Of a DNA stretch of 64,000 bases, positions 54,785-64,000 are shown one piece after another. The DNA is from Spodoptera frugiperda (lineage: Eukaryota > Arthropoda > Insecta > Lepidoptera > Noctuidae), in the NCBI RefSeq assembly GCF_023101765.2, contig NC_064236.1, positions 17,076,993 through 17,140,992 on the forward strand. Reading direction: 5' to 3'. The notes below the pieces were generated by a model, which saw only the letters and a program-made list of their open reading frames with translations, had not been told where the DNA came from and ran no database searches. Position 1 is the stretch's first letter, and every line of letters starts with the position of its first letter. A program made the position numbers and the translations under genes.

Positions 54785-55915
54785 TTTTCTTTATCCCATA
54801 CAAACGTTTTCTAACTAAAAGTCATTTTTAAAGCTGTAACATTGAAACTTTGTATTTAGATACTTAATAGGGAACGAAAGAATATAGGCTACTTTTTATT
54901 GCAAAAAAATAGGGGAGAGTGGGTAAAAAGAGGGGATGAATGGTCATATGGAAATTCGTCATTTTTAAAGCTGTAACATTGAAACTTTGTATTTAGACAC
55001 TTAATAGGGAACGAAAGAATATAGGCTACTTTTTATAGCGAATAAAACAGGTAGACGGCGTAGAATAGTAGATAGAGGAGATTTTTTTTTTTAAATAATA
55101 ATTCGTAATTTTTGTTAATATTGTTGCCTGTGGCTTCACTCGCGTTTGATTCGTACCTAGGTACCTACTGATTTTAATCGCCAGTATCCCTACCACCATA
55201 CTAATGTTATGAATGCAAAAGTAACCCTGTTTGTCTTGAGGTTACGCTTACACGAATGTTTTTTTTTATGGAATATAACAACGCAACAATGTATTTTTTT
55301 ATTGATAGGCAATATATACAACGTGTAACAAAAAGGGGGTATACATATCAAATGCACGGCTTCTAGATAACATAACAAACGATACGGGAAGGGTTTTTTA
55401 AACTCATGTTTTAATGGTACCAAGTTATGAATTTTTGAAATCGGGCCGCTACGTGATTCAAAATTAGATAGACAGGTACTAGGCGATCAGATTGACAGAA
55501 GAAATGTTTCGTAATATTAGCGAGTGATCCCTGTAGTGTTTTGACACGTTTGTATGGTTTGAAATCAAGAACTATGCGATATCAAATATTTGGTACTAAA
55601 ATTTTTTTAAACGTATTTTAAGCTGAAACTTTGTGTAGAGATTCTATTCAACCTGTATTCATTAGGGCTTCTTGATGTATATGGGTATTTTGTTACACGT
55701 TGTATATATAGATAACCTTGGCTACTTTTCATCACAATTATATAATGATGAATCGGTGACCGTGGTCTCTATGTAATACACATTTTTAAAAATGCTAACA
55801 GTAACATATTCTCAAGTAATTTACATTTTACATGACATACAGCAGCATTTTGAACACACACCACTAACACAACCACGCGGACGAAGTCGCGGGCAAAAGC
55901 TAGTACCTAATATAA
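54785..55915 (+). repeat. Dispersed repeat with internal direct repeats, copy 2
   Basis: Follows the 6175-6865 copy from 'gtcatttttaaagctgtaac' through 'attcgtcatttttaaagctg' (second unit) and 'cttcactcgcgtttgattcg' to the end 'gtcgcgggcaaaagctagta'. A MITE is inserted at about 55315. Confidence 0.75.
55315..55705. mobile_element. MITE inserted in the dispersed repeat
   Basis: Terminal inverted repeats 'tatacaacgtgtaacaaaa' and 'ttttgttacacgttgtata', 391 bp, flanked by TA-rich target. The corresponding site in the 6175-6865 copy lacks it, which gives an empty-site comparison. No ORF. Confidence 0.85.
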
Positions 55916-56519
55916 CGTGATGCTCACGAAATTGTAAACAGCTTACATACCCATTAGGTTTTAATGAATAATTTTGTTTAGAACTAATGGCACTGACTTA
56001 TAACCTATCAACTAGTACTTATAATAGTCATTTTATGCTTTACAGTTTTAACTTTTTGTTATATTTCAAAGATTTTTAAGCACAATGATTAATATACAAG
56101 GTAGCCCTAATGAAGAAAGCTTACTTGAAGTATTTGCAAAACGTGATGCACTAAGAAGATAAGCATTGTGTACGTATTTATTTATGTACCATGAATTAGC
56201 TCATTTCTTTTATGAGAATATGACACGCATTCCAGATAACTACATACTTATTCCAAGATTCGCTTAATGTAACCACACAATGGCTATACAATATACATAA
56301 TTCGCATTAATGCTCCTACAATATGACATCACAGAATAAAAGAGTTTTAACATTGTAGTGCTATCTAAACTGGATTGACAAACATCAATCTAAAATGATC
56401 TTTAAATTGTTCGAGCCTAAGTTGCTTATGTTTAAATCGACTAAAGAACTGCATCTGTCAGTCAAGTGGTCGCAAGCGCAGCGTGTGTCAAAGGGGGCAA
56501 TAACCAGGTCACAATATAC
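55916..56519. other. No feature recognised
   Basis: AT-rich, unique-looking; no supported exon. Confidence 0.4.
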
Positions 56520-56815
56520 CAATAGCAACGTCACGCATTTTATCCCCGAAAGGGCGGGCAGAGGTGTTCATTACGACATGTAATGCCGCTATACAATGTA
56601 CACCCATTTTTCACCAATTGTGTTATAAGTCCCATGTATTAGAGGGTGAGCCTATTGCCATATACCTACTGGACACAATTCCAGAAACCGTGCTACCACT
56701 GAGATTTTCGAAAAACCGAATAAAGCCCAGTAGTACTTTGCCCGACCCGGGAATCGAACCCGAGGCCCACTGTCTGGCTGTCGCACTTGCGTCCACTCGA
56801 CCAACAAGGCAGTCC
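56520..56815 (-). mobile_element. tRNA-derived SINE, copy 2
   Basis: Minus-strand B box 'gggttcgattcccgggtcgg' at about 56745-56764; body and 3' end ('tttcggggataaaatg') as in 3937-4205, with an additional 35-bp block near 56660-56700 absent from the first copy. Confidence 0.8.
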
Positions 56816-57039
56816 ACAATAATAATAATATGATTGTCATTCCAATTTTTGATATCCTCATCCTTTTATTGGGACTCGAATCATAACGAATGATTTAACA
56901 TTGAACTTTGTGTATCCGTCTACTTCATCGAGAAATGGAAAAAGGAGGCATGGCAAACTTATATCCGATTTTTAATACTTTAAAACAGAGGGACACACAC
57001 CCGCACATATACCTACTATTTAATTAAGTCTAACTGTAG

Positions 57040-57410
57040 TAGTCAGAAACATTTACTTAAACTATTAATTAGGGACGATTTTGTTTCGGAAACAATCGGT
57101 AAGGACTGGGTTAAGTATTCATTAAATGACTCGAGTACGGCGGTAAGTAAACGCAAGCGTTCGCACTGTTCTAAGATGCTATGAGTAACACATGGGATAA
57201 ACTGTATCTACATTTGCAAATGGGTACCTGTCAGACGAAACAAGTGAAGTGACGCCATATTACTATACTTATCTTATAGTTAGTGAAATTCGCTATTTGC
57301 CTAACTACAGCACTCAGTCATTTAATGCTGAGTTACCCAGTCCTTAGCAAATGTTTTCGAAACAAATTCTTTACTACAAGTACTTTATGTTATTAAGTGT
57401 TTCTGAGTAC
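57040..57410. mobile_element. MITE-like element with degenerate inverted ends
   Basis: 'gtaaggactgggtta' and 'cattaaatgactcgag' (57090-57135) face 'agtcatttaatgctg' and 'acccagtccttagc' (57317-57345); the match extends outward through 'gtttcg(g/a)aaac'. Diverged, no ORF. Confidence 0.65.
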
Positions 57411-57459
57411 GAAAGTATTATTACTTAATTTAAATAATATTTATTCTATTTTGTTGACC

Positions 57460-57967
57460 GTTTCGTTTGGTCTAGTGGTTGCAAGTGGTCAATCCCTGTC
57501 AAACCCTGACGTATGTACCTACACCCCCCACGACCCGAGCGGACACTAGCTGGTCGCGGCGTGTGACGGAGGCGATATTCCGGCACCGGAGGAGCGCGCC
57601 CCGCCGCCCCCCTCCCGCAACCATGTCTCATTTATGGCCACAACGTCGAAACAATGCCTTTCAATCACAGCTCTATCATGTCATCACGCCTCGTACCTAG
57701 GGATCCAGCATTGACAAAACCTTTATCACCTTTAGGCTGATGATTGTAATTTCCGTATGACCGCAACTGTGTATAGATATGTAGTAGTGTCTTTTTTATG
57801 CCGGGCGGAAATCTTCACAAAGCGCTTTTTGGGGATAAAAGACTAGGAAGTGTGGGATTTTTATCTCACTAAAACCACCCCGATGGCTACCCTCTACACC
57901 TGTAACCGGATGTAGTAGTGCCTAGTGCATAAAAACTGTTTGAATGTATCGTAGATTAAATAGACTT
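57460..57967. other. tRNA-like SINE head, then nothing recognised
   Basis: 'tttggtctagtggttgcaag' (57467-57486) is a pol III A-box-like SINE start. A GC-rich patch at 57520-57625 carries no supported ORF. Confidence 0.4.
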
Positions 57968-58607
57968 TTTTTTAGGGGGGGGGGGGACCATCCTATGACT
58001 TTCCTCGCCTTGGGCAAGGCGAGAGGTAGTGTCAGACTCTTACTGACTAAAAACCACCCCGTTCCTTCTACTGCTTTTCGAGCCGGAGCCCCGGTAAACC
58101 CGCTAGGTAGTCCGTAGCTCCGGATCAGGCATCAGCCCTACAGAACGGGACGCGCCGCACGCACGGGTCTGGATCTGATGGGGCGGCGAGCTACCCTTGC
58201 TCGCTGGAGGTCGTCGCGCGATCCCCGACGCCCGGAGTGTCTCTCGCGACGGCCGCCTCCTCCTTAGTTAGCATAACTGCTTCGCAGAAGGAGGTGACGG
58301 CATCCCAGTCCCCCTCGCTCCGCACCATGGCTTGTACCAATGCCGGACGCGAGAGGTCGCCGTCGCTCACCGCCACCGTATGCTCCATCGTGTCCTCCGG
58401 GCGGTCCTCGCAGTAATGACACCCGGGCGTTTGCTCGCTCCCAATCAGAAACAGGAACCTACCGAAACTCCCATGTCCGGTAAGCACCTGCGTCAGGCGG
58501 TAGGTGAGGACCCCGTGGCGTCTCTCAAGCCACTCCTCAAAGAGACTTATCGCTGCAATGACAGCGAGCCCAGCCCTCGCCGACAGTCGTTGCTGCCATT
58601 CCGTCAT
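57968..58607 (-). pseudogene. R1-clade LINE 3' end with C-terminal ORF2, copy F
   Basis: The best-preserved family member. On the minus strand 58607-58191 encodes the end of ORF2: RLTQVLTGHGSFGRFLFLIG, then the zinc-finger pattern C-x2-C...H (CHYCEDRPEDTMEH), then SEGDWDAVTSFCEAVML. A deletion after the zinc finger is likely because the usual spacer is short. The 3' UTR has the hairpin at 58004-58023 and a poly(A) seen as T8 at about 57966-57973. Confidence 0.8.
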
Positions 58608-58625
58608 GAAGGCATTTCACCCTAA

Positions 58626-58945
58626 GAATGAAGTCTAGGCGCAAACTGCACTTGGCTTGTCTTCGGTTCGGTGTTATTAAGTACCAAAAGCCAGACTATT
58701 TATATGACAAGCTAAGTTCGGTAAATAGCAGGCGAGAGTGCGGAAGAAGGCAATGTTCACAGCAGCTCATAGTACAACAGCCTTCCGAGGTAGTTTCCGT
58801 TATGCGGCGTCCAAATATGGAATAACCTGTCGCCACCTATTGGAGCCTAAACACAATGTACATTGTGCACGTCCATACACGTCCAGGAAACGCTTACATA
58901 CGTCAGTTTATGATAGACTTCCTTTCCTCCGGATTTCTTGAGTAT
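58626..58945 (+). pseudogene. LINE RT C-terminal fragment
   Basis: Plus strand: LACLRFGVIKYQKPDYLYDK, then VNSRRECGRRQ and, after a frameshift, HSTTAFRGSFRYAASKYG. This is the characteristic C-terminus of a CR1/jockey-type LINE, truncated at both sides. Confidence 0.7.
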
Positions 58946-59089
58946 TATTACCCTATGCCCTTATTTTATTTAATCTTATTTTATTTTATTTTCTTCGGTA
59001 AACTTACAGCAGTTGAGAAATATTGAAAGAAGGCCAATTACAAGTTTCCACAGGTAGAATAACTAATCACGGGATAGGGATTAGTTATT

Positions 59090-59440
59090 ATTGATGAACG
59101 ACGTCGGCGCAGAGTTGAGTGCACGTTTATGGCGAATACTCGTAGGAAAACATCAAGTGAGCGATGCCCGGCATGCAAGCAGCACGGCCACAAGATACCA
59201 GACTGCAGTAAATATAAACAGTTAGACATAGACACTGCTCGTTGGAATATAGCAAAACACGAACATGTGTTTTAGATGTTTAAGAAGTAAACATAGAAGA
59301 TTAATGTGCAGATTTGAGACGTAAAGGAATGCAATATGAAGCATCACAAACTGTTGCACAAACAACGTACCTAATGTAAACACAGCGCCACCCGCGTCGC
59401 CAGCGATGACGCCTGTTATCACACACGAATCCGTGACGTC
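59090..59440 (+). pseudogene. BEL/Pao retrotransposon gag fragment
   Basis: The plus strand encodes a zinc knuckle CPACKQHGHKIPDC, the following Lys/Trp-containing spacer, a second Cys/His cluster (CFRCLRSKHRRLMC) in a shifted frame, and a C...MKHHKLLH block in a third frame. The order is that of BEL/Pao gag. Frameshifts and stops show it is dead; no LTR found nearby. Confidence 0.65.
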
Positions 59441-59654
59441 ACGGGGGAAACAGTATCAACGAATTCGCATCAAAACCGCCACGGGTATTGTGATGTTCAA
59501 AAAATTTTGACGGGAACATGTTAAGTGATAGTTTATAATCAAGAGATTGGTCAGAGTTGATGCAAATAGACCGTCCTGTAATATTATTTAATAAATTGCA
59601 TGATGTGTTCAACGATATAAGTATATGTAGGTATGATAAATGTAAAGTACAAAA

Positions 59655-59832
59655 AAAAAGAGAAACAAAAAGAGAATCACGCAACCATGGGTTGACAACG
59701 AACTAAGAAAAAAATTAGAACACAGGGAGGGATCAGTTATTTATAGATTGGAAACATTCTGCTAATAATTGAATAGTACATTAATATATTCAAAATACAG
59801 AAATAAAGTAAATAAAGTAATAAATATCTATT
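59655..59832 (+). pseudogene. LINE endonuclease-RT linker fragment
   Basis: Plus strand reads TQPWVDNELRKKLEHRE and, after a break, SKYRNKVNKVI, the usual linker between endonuclease and RT in CR1/jockey-type LINEs. Confidence 0.55.
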
Positions 59833-60160
59833 AGTCCAGTCATTTGGTAGATAAAAAGGGGGTTACCTGGAAAGTTTTCCGGGAGTTTTGAAAATTGGTG
59901 AATTTATAGATTTGAGTATGCTCTTTTCGAATTTCAACTTTGCCACCTCGTACAACCGCTGCTCGCGCCGCCATATTGAAAAAATGGCGCCTAAAAACGG
60001 TTTTTTATTAATATCTCCGTTCCAACGCATTTTACGAAAAAATATTTATCTACAAAATTAAACTAGAAAAAATTTCCTACAATTTATGTATTGATAACTT
60101 TTTCATAAAATCAATAGTTTTTGGCGTACGAGCGCCGCAAAGTATTATTCATCTGCACCA
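59833..60160. repeat. Dispersed repeat, copy 2
   Basis: Its left third matches 1258-1382; the rest ('aaaatggcgcctaaaaacgg', 'atatctccgttccaacgca') has no partner here. Confidence 0.55.
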
Positions 60161-60184
60161 CCACGTGTACTAACAACGTGTGTT

Positions 60185-60418
60185 GTGCAGCAACGACTGT
60201 CGCAACCGAGGGCTGGGCTCGCTGTCATTGCAGCGGCAAGTCCCCTGTTTGAGGAGTTGCTAGAGAGGCGCCATGGCGTCCTCACCTACCGCCTGACGCA
60301 GGTGCTTACCGGACACAGGAGTTTCGGTAGGATCCTGTTTTTGATTGGGCGGGAGGAAACGCCCGGGTGTCATCACTGCGAAGACCACCCGGAGGACACG
60401 GTGGAACATATAACATAA
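60185..60418 (+). pseudogene. R1-clade LINE C-terminal fragment, plus strand
   Basis: TYRLTQVLTGHRSFGRILFL and CHHCEDHPEDTVEH match the zinc-finger region of the 57968-58607 copy, in opposite orientation. It ends at a 'cataacatata' simple repeat. Confidence 0.75.
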
Positions 60419-60461
60419 CATATATAACATCAGAAACAGGAACCTACCGAAAATCCCCTGT

Positions 60462-60935
60462 TTGTACAACACACATTGTTTGTACACACAGCAACATAAC
60501 ATAATATCAGACGCGCAGCACGAGCTTAGGCGAGGGCGCAGCACAACCACCGCGCTTGCGCAGTTCACCGATTATGTTAATAACAGCCTCAAACAGGGTA
60601 AGTGTGTAGTTGCTTTATTTATTGATTATAAGAAGGCCTTTGACACTCTGGACCACGAGGTGCTATTGCGTGCCATGGATAATTGTGGCATCAGAGGTCC
60701 AATAAACAGATGGTTTCAAAGCTATTTAAAAAACTCCATGTACACGGAGCAACGCAATCTGGTATACACAAACACATCGACACAACTATCGCTACACAAT
60801 ATACCTATCTGGGTATTCCACAGTAATGTGCATAAAAACGTTTGTCCATTACGCACACTATGTGTCGGTATATGTAAGAATTTTGTAAAAGATTTTATGA
60901 ATAAAAACAAAGATAGAGATAAAAATAATACTTAA
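60462..60935 (+). pseudogene. LINE reverse-transcriptase fragment
   Basis: RT fingers/palm start: ELRRGRSTTTALAQFTDYVN, then VVALFIDYKKAFDTLDHEVL (motif A), and NRWFQSYLKNSMYTEQ; similarity ends near 60780 and the remaining codons are chance. No catalytic (Y/F)ADD. Differs from the R1-clade fragment immediately to its left. Confidence 0.75.
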
Positions 60936-61078
60936 CAAACATTTAATAAATCGAACAACGAACGATCGAGCTACGCAATTTTATTATACCCATACAAATA
61001 TAATTATCTAAAGGAATCTTCTCGTTGTATATTTATGTTATTGAATCCATTATTTCCTGAAACATATTAATTGCACGT

Positions 61079-61150
61079 TTGGCGCAATGGTTAACGTTTA
61101 GAGACATCAGATAAAGTGTCGCAGGATCGATTCCAGCACTCACATATAGT
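61079..61150 (+). repeat. tRNA-like sequence (SINE head or tRNA relic)
   Basis: 'tggcgcaatggttaacg' (A-box-like) and 'ggatcgattccag' (B-box-like) are spaced about 30 bp apart; no convincing acceptor stem, so not called a tRNA gene. Confidence 0.45.
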
Positions 61151-61449
61151 TCTTTTTGTAGTGTTTATCAAATAGTTTTAAACAATAGATATCTATTTCT
61201 AAATTTCTAATGAATCGATAGTTGGCTATTAAATTTCTAATGTTTGTGGCGACAATGGCGACATGGAACTCTCAGGCCATTTTATTTAGCCCGTTTATGA
61301 AGTACCTAACTACCGACAATTCTGTAAATGTTTTCCAAATCACCCAACTTACAAAATAATTGCATTCTTAGTTGTCAATTTATGAGCATTTCATTTTCAT
61401 AGTTTATTGCTACATAATTCGTGTGCAAAGTTCAACATGTCTAAACACT

Positions 61450-61690
61450 TCACAAATTTGAAAAAGACCTCTAAAGACCACTACAGAATCAACTTGCACG
61501 GTTCTCTCACATTATCCTCTATTTCATTGTCTGGACTTTAAAAGAGACTTTGACCTCTGAGTTTGTTTCGGCATTTCTTCTCATAGTAGTCGGATACGAA
61601 ATGCCGGCCTCATCTAGCTATTTGAAATATTGACGTGTAAAAGTGTTATTTTATAATCTACTTACAGAAATAAATATCATTTCATTTAAA
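61450..61690 (+). repeat. LINE family X 3'-UTR tail, copy 3
   Basis: 'aagaccactacagaatcaac' to 'aaataaatatcattt' matches the last 240 bp of 5128-6190. Confidence 0.75.
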
Positions 61691-61799
61691 TTCATAAGTT
61701 ATTAAAAATGAGAAGTGAAGTGAATCATCATGTTAAATGTTAAATAGAAAGAAAAATTATGACAATTTCTAACCGCATAACAATAACATCACTTCACCG

Positions 61800-62712
61800 T
61801 ATTCTCTAGACTGAAAGAACCATAACAGTTTGAGTGGACCTGTTCAGATGGCAGCACACATGTGTCAGTTTACAATCAGCTCAACTACAGCTGTTGCTGA
61901 ATGATCCGACGAACAATATCAACCAAACATTTGTGTAGGTGTCGCAATTATGCTCACACTGTCAGGATATAATTAACTAAAAGTGAAATGGCTAAGCAAA
62001 CTCTCGCACGGTCCTCAATCTATTTTAAAAATAATAAATATGTAAAAATAAAATATATGGAATGATCAATGTCCAGTATTTATGTCAAATTGTATAAAAA
62101 ATTAACTTATATTACAAACATGTCAACATGACCTGTGTGGAAATTATAGCGGCTCACTCCCAAGCCTGACTATCATTTAAGTAGTCTTTCATTTTATAAA
62201 AAGCTTTACTATACAGTTTTTCTTTAATAACATTTTTAAATTTATTCAGGCTCAAACTTTGAATATGGCTGGGAATTTTATTGTAAAAGCATTGTAAACC
62301 ATTGTATTGACATCTGAACGAACCACTTATTTTCTTAAGTCTAGTAGTGGCAACAATATATTTGTTTTTACTTCTAGTGTTTATATTATGTATATCACAA
62401 TACTTTTTGAATAAATTAATGTTTTTGTGAGCATACACTACATTTTCATAAATGTATTGAGAGGCAACAGTCAATATACGAATTTCTTTAAATAGTTCCT
62501 TAAAATAGTGCCTCGGACTAAGATTATATATTGATCGAATGGCCCTTTTCTGTCTTTCTTATTATGTAACTGCTGTTCAACTTGTTTGAAACATTATATT
62601 TACGCTCATCCTTAACCAACTTACAGCTTCCCTGATTTGAAATGTCATAAATTATGTTAAGAACTTGTTTGTTTAAATCGTCACATTTTTTGCTAGCATA
62701 TTGCTCACTCAA
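61800..62712 (-). pseudogene. 5'-truncated LINE, family X copy 4
   Basis: Minus strand: coding from about 62535 (YNLSPRHYFKELFKEIRILT, then VASQYIYENVVYAHKNINLF) through an uninterrupted 106-codon C-terminus (62474-62154) ending DSQAWE and a stop; the 3' UTR runs to about 61800. The best-preserved copy of this C-terminus. Faces copy 3 tail-to-tail. The 62524-62712 frame to its right is of uncertain relation. Confidence 0.8.
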
Positions 62713-63059
62713 TGTTGAATCTTATAGCAACCGCCTTAAAATACATAATGGAGAATTCTAAATACAAAAAAAAATCTAATTTCAACAAATAACAAAATTG
62801 GCTGTGAAGCGGAAATTTGGAAAAAATGATTTAAGTAATTTAATTTATATAATATTTTTATTTTTAATACCTTTTTTTAAATATTATTAAAATATAATAT
62901 AATATACATTTTTTATTTTTTTATCATTAATAAGATTTATCAAAAAATTGTTTATTAAAACAATTAATAACATTTTTTATTTGATTTATATCCAATATTT
63001 ATACTTTATTTCTATAAAAATAAATTATAAGTATGTAATAAAAATAGATATCGTTTTAT
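62713..63059. other. Extremely AT-rich stretch
   Basis: TA-rich low complexity, no feature. Confidence 0.5.
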
Positions 63060-63475
63060 TTACCGACTAAAATTATTTTTATAACATGTATATTAACTGA
63101 GCAATCACAACTTTTATCTAGCAAGTCGGACAGAAATAGCTCATAAAACATAATAATATGCATGCGCTGCCTAAACAGTTGGTTAAAATTGAAAACAATG
63201 TATGGCAATCTGGTTTGTCTTAATGATTTCTACAAAAAAGTCCGCGACACCATTTTTCTATCACAAGGACATCATACAGCTAAGATTTGCCATTTACAGT
63301 ATGTCAATAGGTCATACAGTTTCGGAGATAATGTAAAATTACTAAAAAGCAAAATGCCGCTAGTACAATTAACACGCTTTGTGCGGACGTTTTATCTATT
63401 CACCCATAGATGGCGTTCTGCAAATACGTTATATTTCTGAATCGCGGTGTTAAGATTTTCCATGGATTGATGACC
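63060..63475 (-). repeat. Dispersed repeat, copy 2 (inverse of 42055-42560)
   Basis: 'gcaatcacaacttttatcta' to 'atcgcggtgttaagattttc', the reverse complement of 42055-42560. The plus frame 63162-63440 is carried by the repeat and is not supported. Confidence 0.75.
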
Positions 63476-64000
63476 CTCTCGAATTATTATGCCCACGTTG
63501 TCGTTAGTTGATGTTCAAATGTAATAATTGATAGTCTGTTGTTGTATTGTATATAGAGAAGCATTGAATTATATAGGTACTGGACCTTGACCGTTCGTCC
63601 GTTCGTTCGTTGTATTTGGCGTAAATGAAGCAGATTATAAATGAATGATATGTGACATAAATTAAATTATTTAATGACATCATCGTGCCGTTTCAACCCG
63701 AAGGTGCCGCAAAAGGCGACTAAGGGACTAACTAACCTTAAGCAGACAAGAGAATTTCGGTAATCTACGAAATTACTGATCCGATTCCAAAAAAATATTT
63801 TACTAATAGGAAGTTACAATAGCGCCGAGTGTGATCTTATGTTAAAACAAGAAATTTTCCGCAGACGAAATCGCGGGCAGAAGCTAGTCTATTATAAAAT
63901 TTAAATATATTACTTACCCGATAACAGTGAGTTACGAGATATAAGCACGTATAAGCATGTTTTTTTTTGTCCCAAGATCTGGAAAGAACTGCTGCTATTG
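63476..64000. other. No gene; one dispersed repeat end
   Basis: A CGTT/CGTC simple repeat lies at 63591-63610 and the conserved end 'atcgcgggcagaagctagtc' at 63870-63889. Nothing else seen. Confidence 0.4.

Noticed and set aside
57446..57700. GC-rich overlapping frames on both strands
   Set aside because: Arginine/proline-rich products of a GC-rich patch; no splice sites or domain.
61079..61150. Functional tRNA gene
   Set aside because: A- and B-box-like words exist, but no acceptor-stem pairing could be made; SINE head is more likely.

Overview
This looks like nuclear DNA from a moth or butterfly (Lepidoptera). It is AT-rich and carries no bacterial or organellar gene structure. It is packed with repeat types I associate with lepidopteran genomes: tRNA-headed SINEs with the 'gtgaaggaaaacatcgtgagg' body, repeat ends reading 'gcgggc(a/g)(a/g)aagctagt', R1-clade and CR1-group LINEs, and a copia element primed on initiator-tRNA. 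The order is inferred from repeat character and cannot be proved without a search.

Nearly everything that can be identified is transposon. The core, 15.2-32.2 kb, is a three-level nest, all in minus-strand orientation. (1) A CR1-group LINE has a 319-codon ORF1 with an FP-like domain and an endonuclease-RT ORF2 split by one 1-base frameshift. (2) A Ty1/copia element, 19726-31835, sits in that ORF1, with 176-bp LTRs that read as identical and a 5-bp target duplication. (3) An R1-clade LINE, about 21627-29425, sits in the copia pol gene. The ORF2 of this innermost LINE continues past reverse transcriptase, RNase H and zinc finger through a roughly 300-residue unassigned region into a complete superfamily-1 RNA-virus-type helicase with all its motifs. 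The nesting order makes the helicase LINE the youngest insertion.

The left flank (1-15.2 kb) holds foldback elements, including a 1.77-kb near-perfect palindrome at 11.6-13.4 kb, several SINEs, and LINE remnants. The 32-50 kb stretch holds a doubly deleted LINE (34.6-36.2 kb), several MITE-like inverted-repeat elements, 3' ends of an R1-clade family, and a 1.6-kb foldback built of head-to-head modules (46.5-48.1 kb). In this stretch two well-spliced, phase-matched exons (46116-46173 and 45308-45445, minus), with a weaker third (44077-44129), are the only candidate host gene I can see; they would encode a small secreted or single-pass membrane protein.

The 51.0-54.4 kb stretch is a DNA transposon with 36-40 bp terminal inverted repeats, an exact 8-bp target duplication and the start of an intron-split THAP domain, as expected for a P-superfamily relic. 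The right end (54.8-64 kb) is a mosaic of repeats, SINEs and fragments of LINEs and a BEL/Pao gag.

Most short open frames in the window are unsupported and are left out. Clade names for the LINEs and superfamily names for the MITEs come from motif reading and have not been checked by database comparison.
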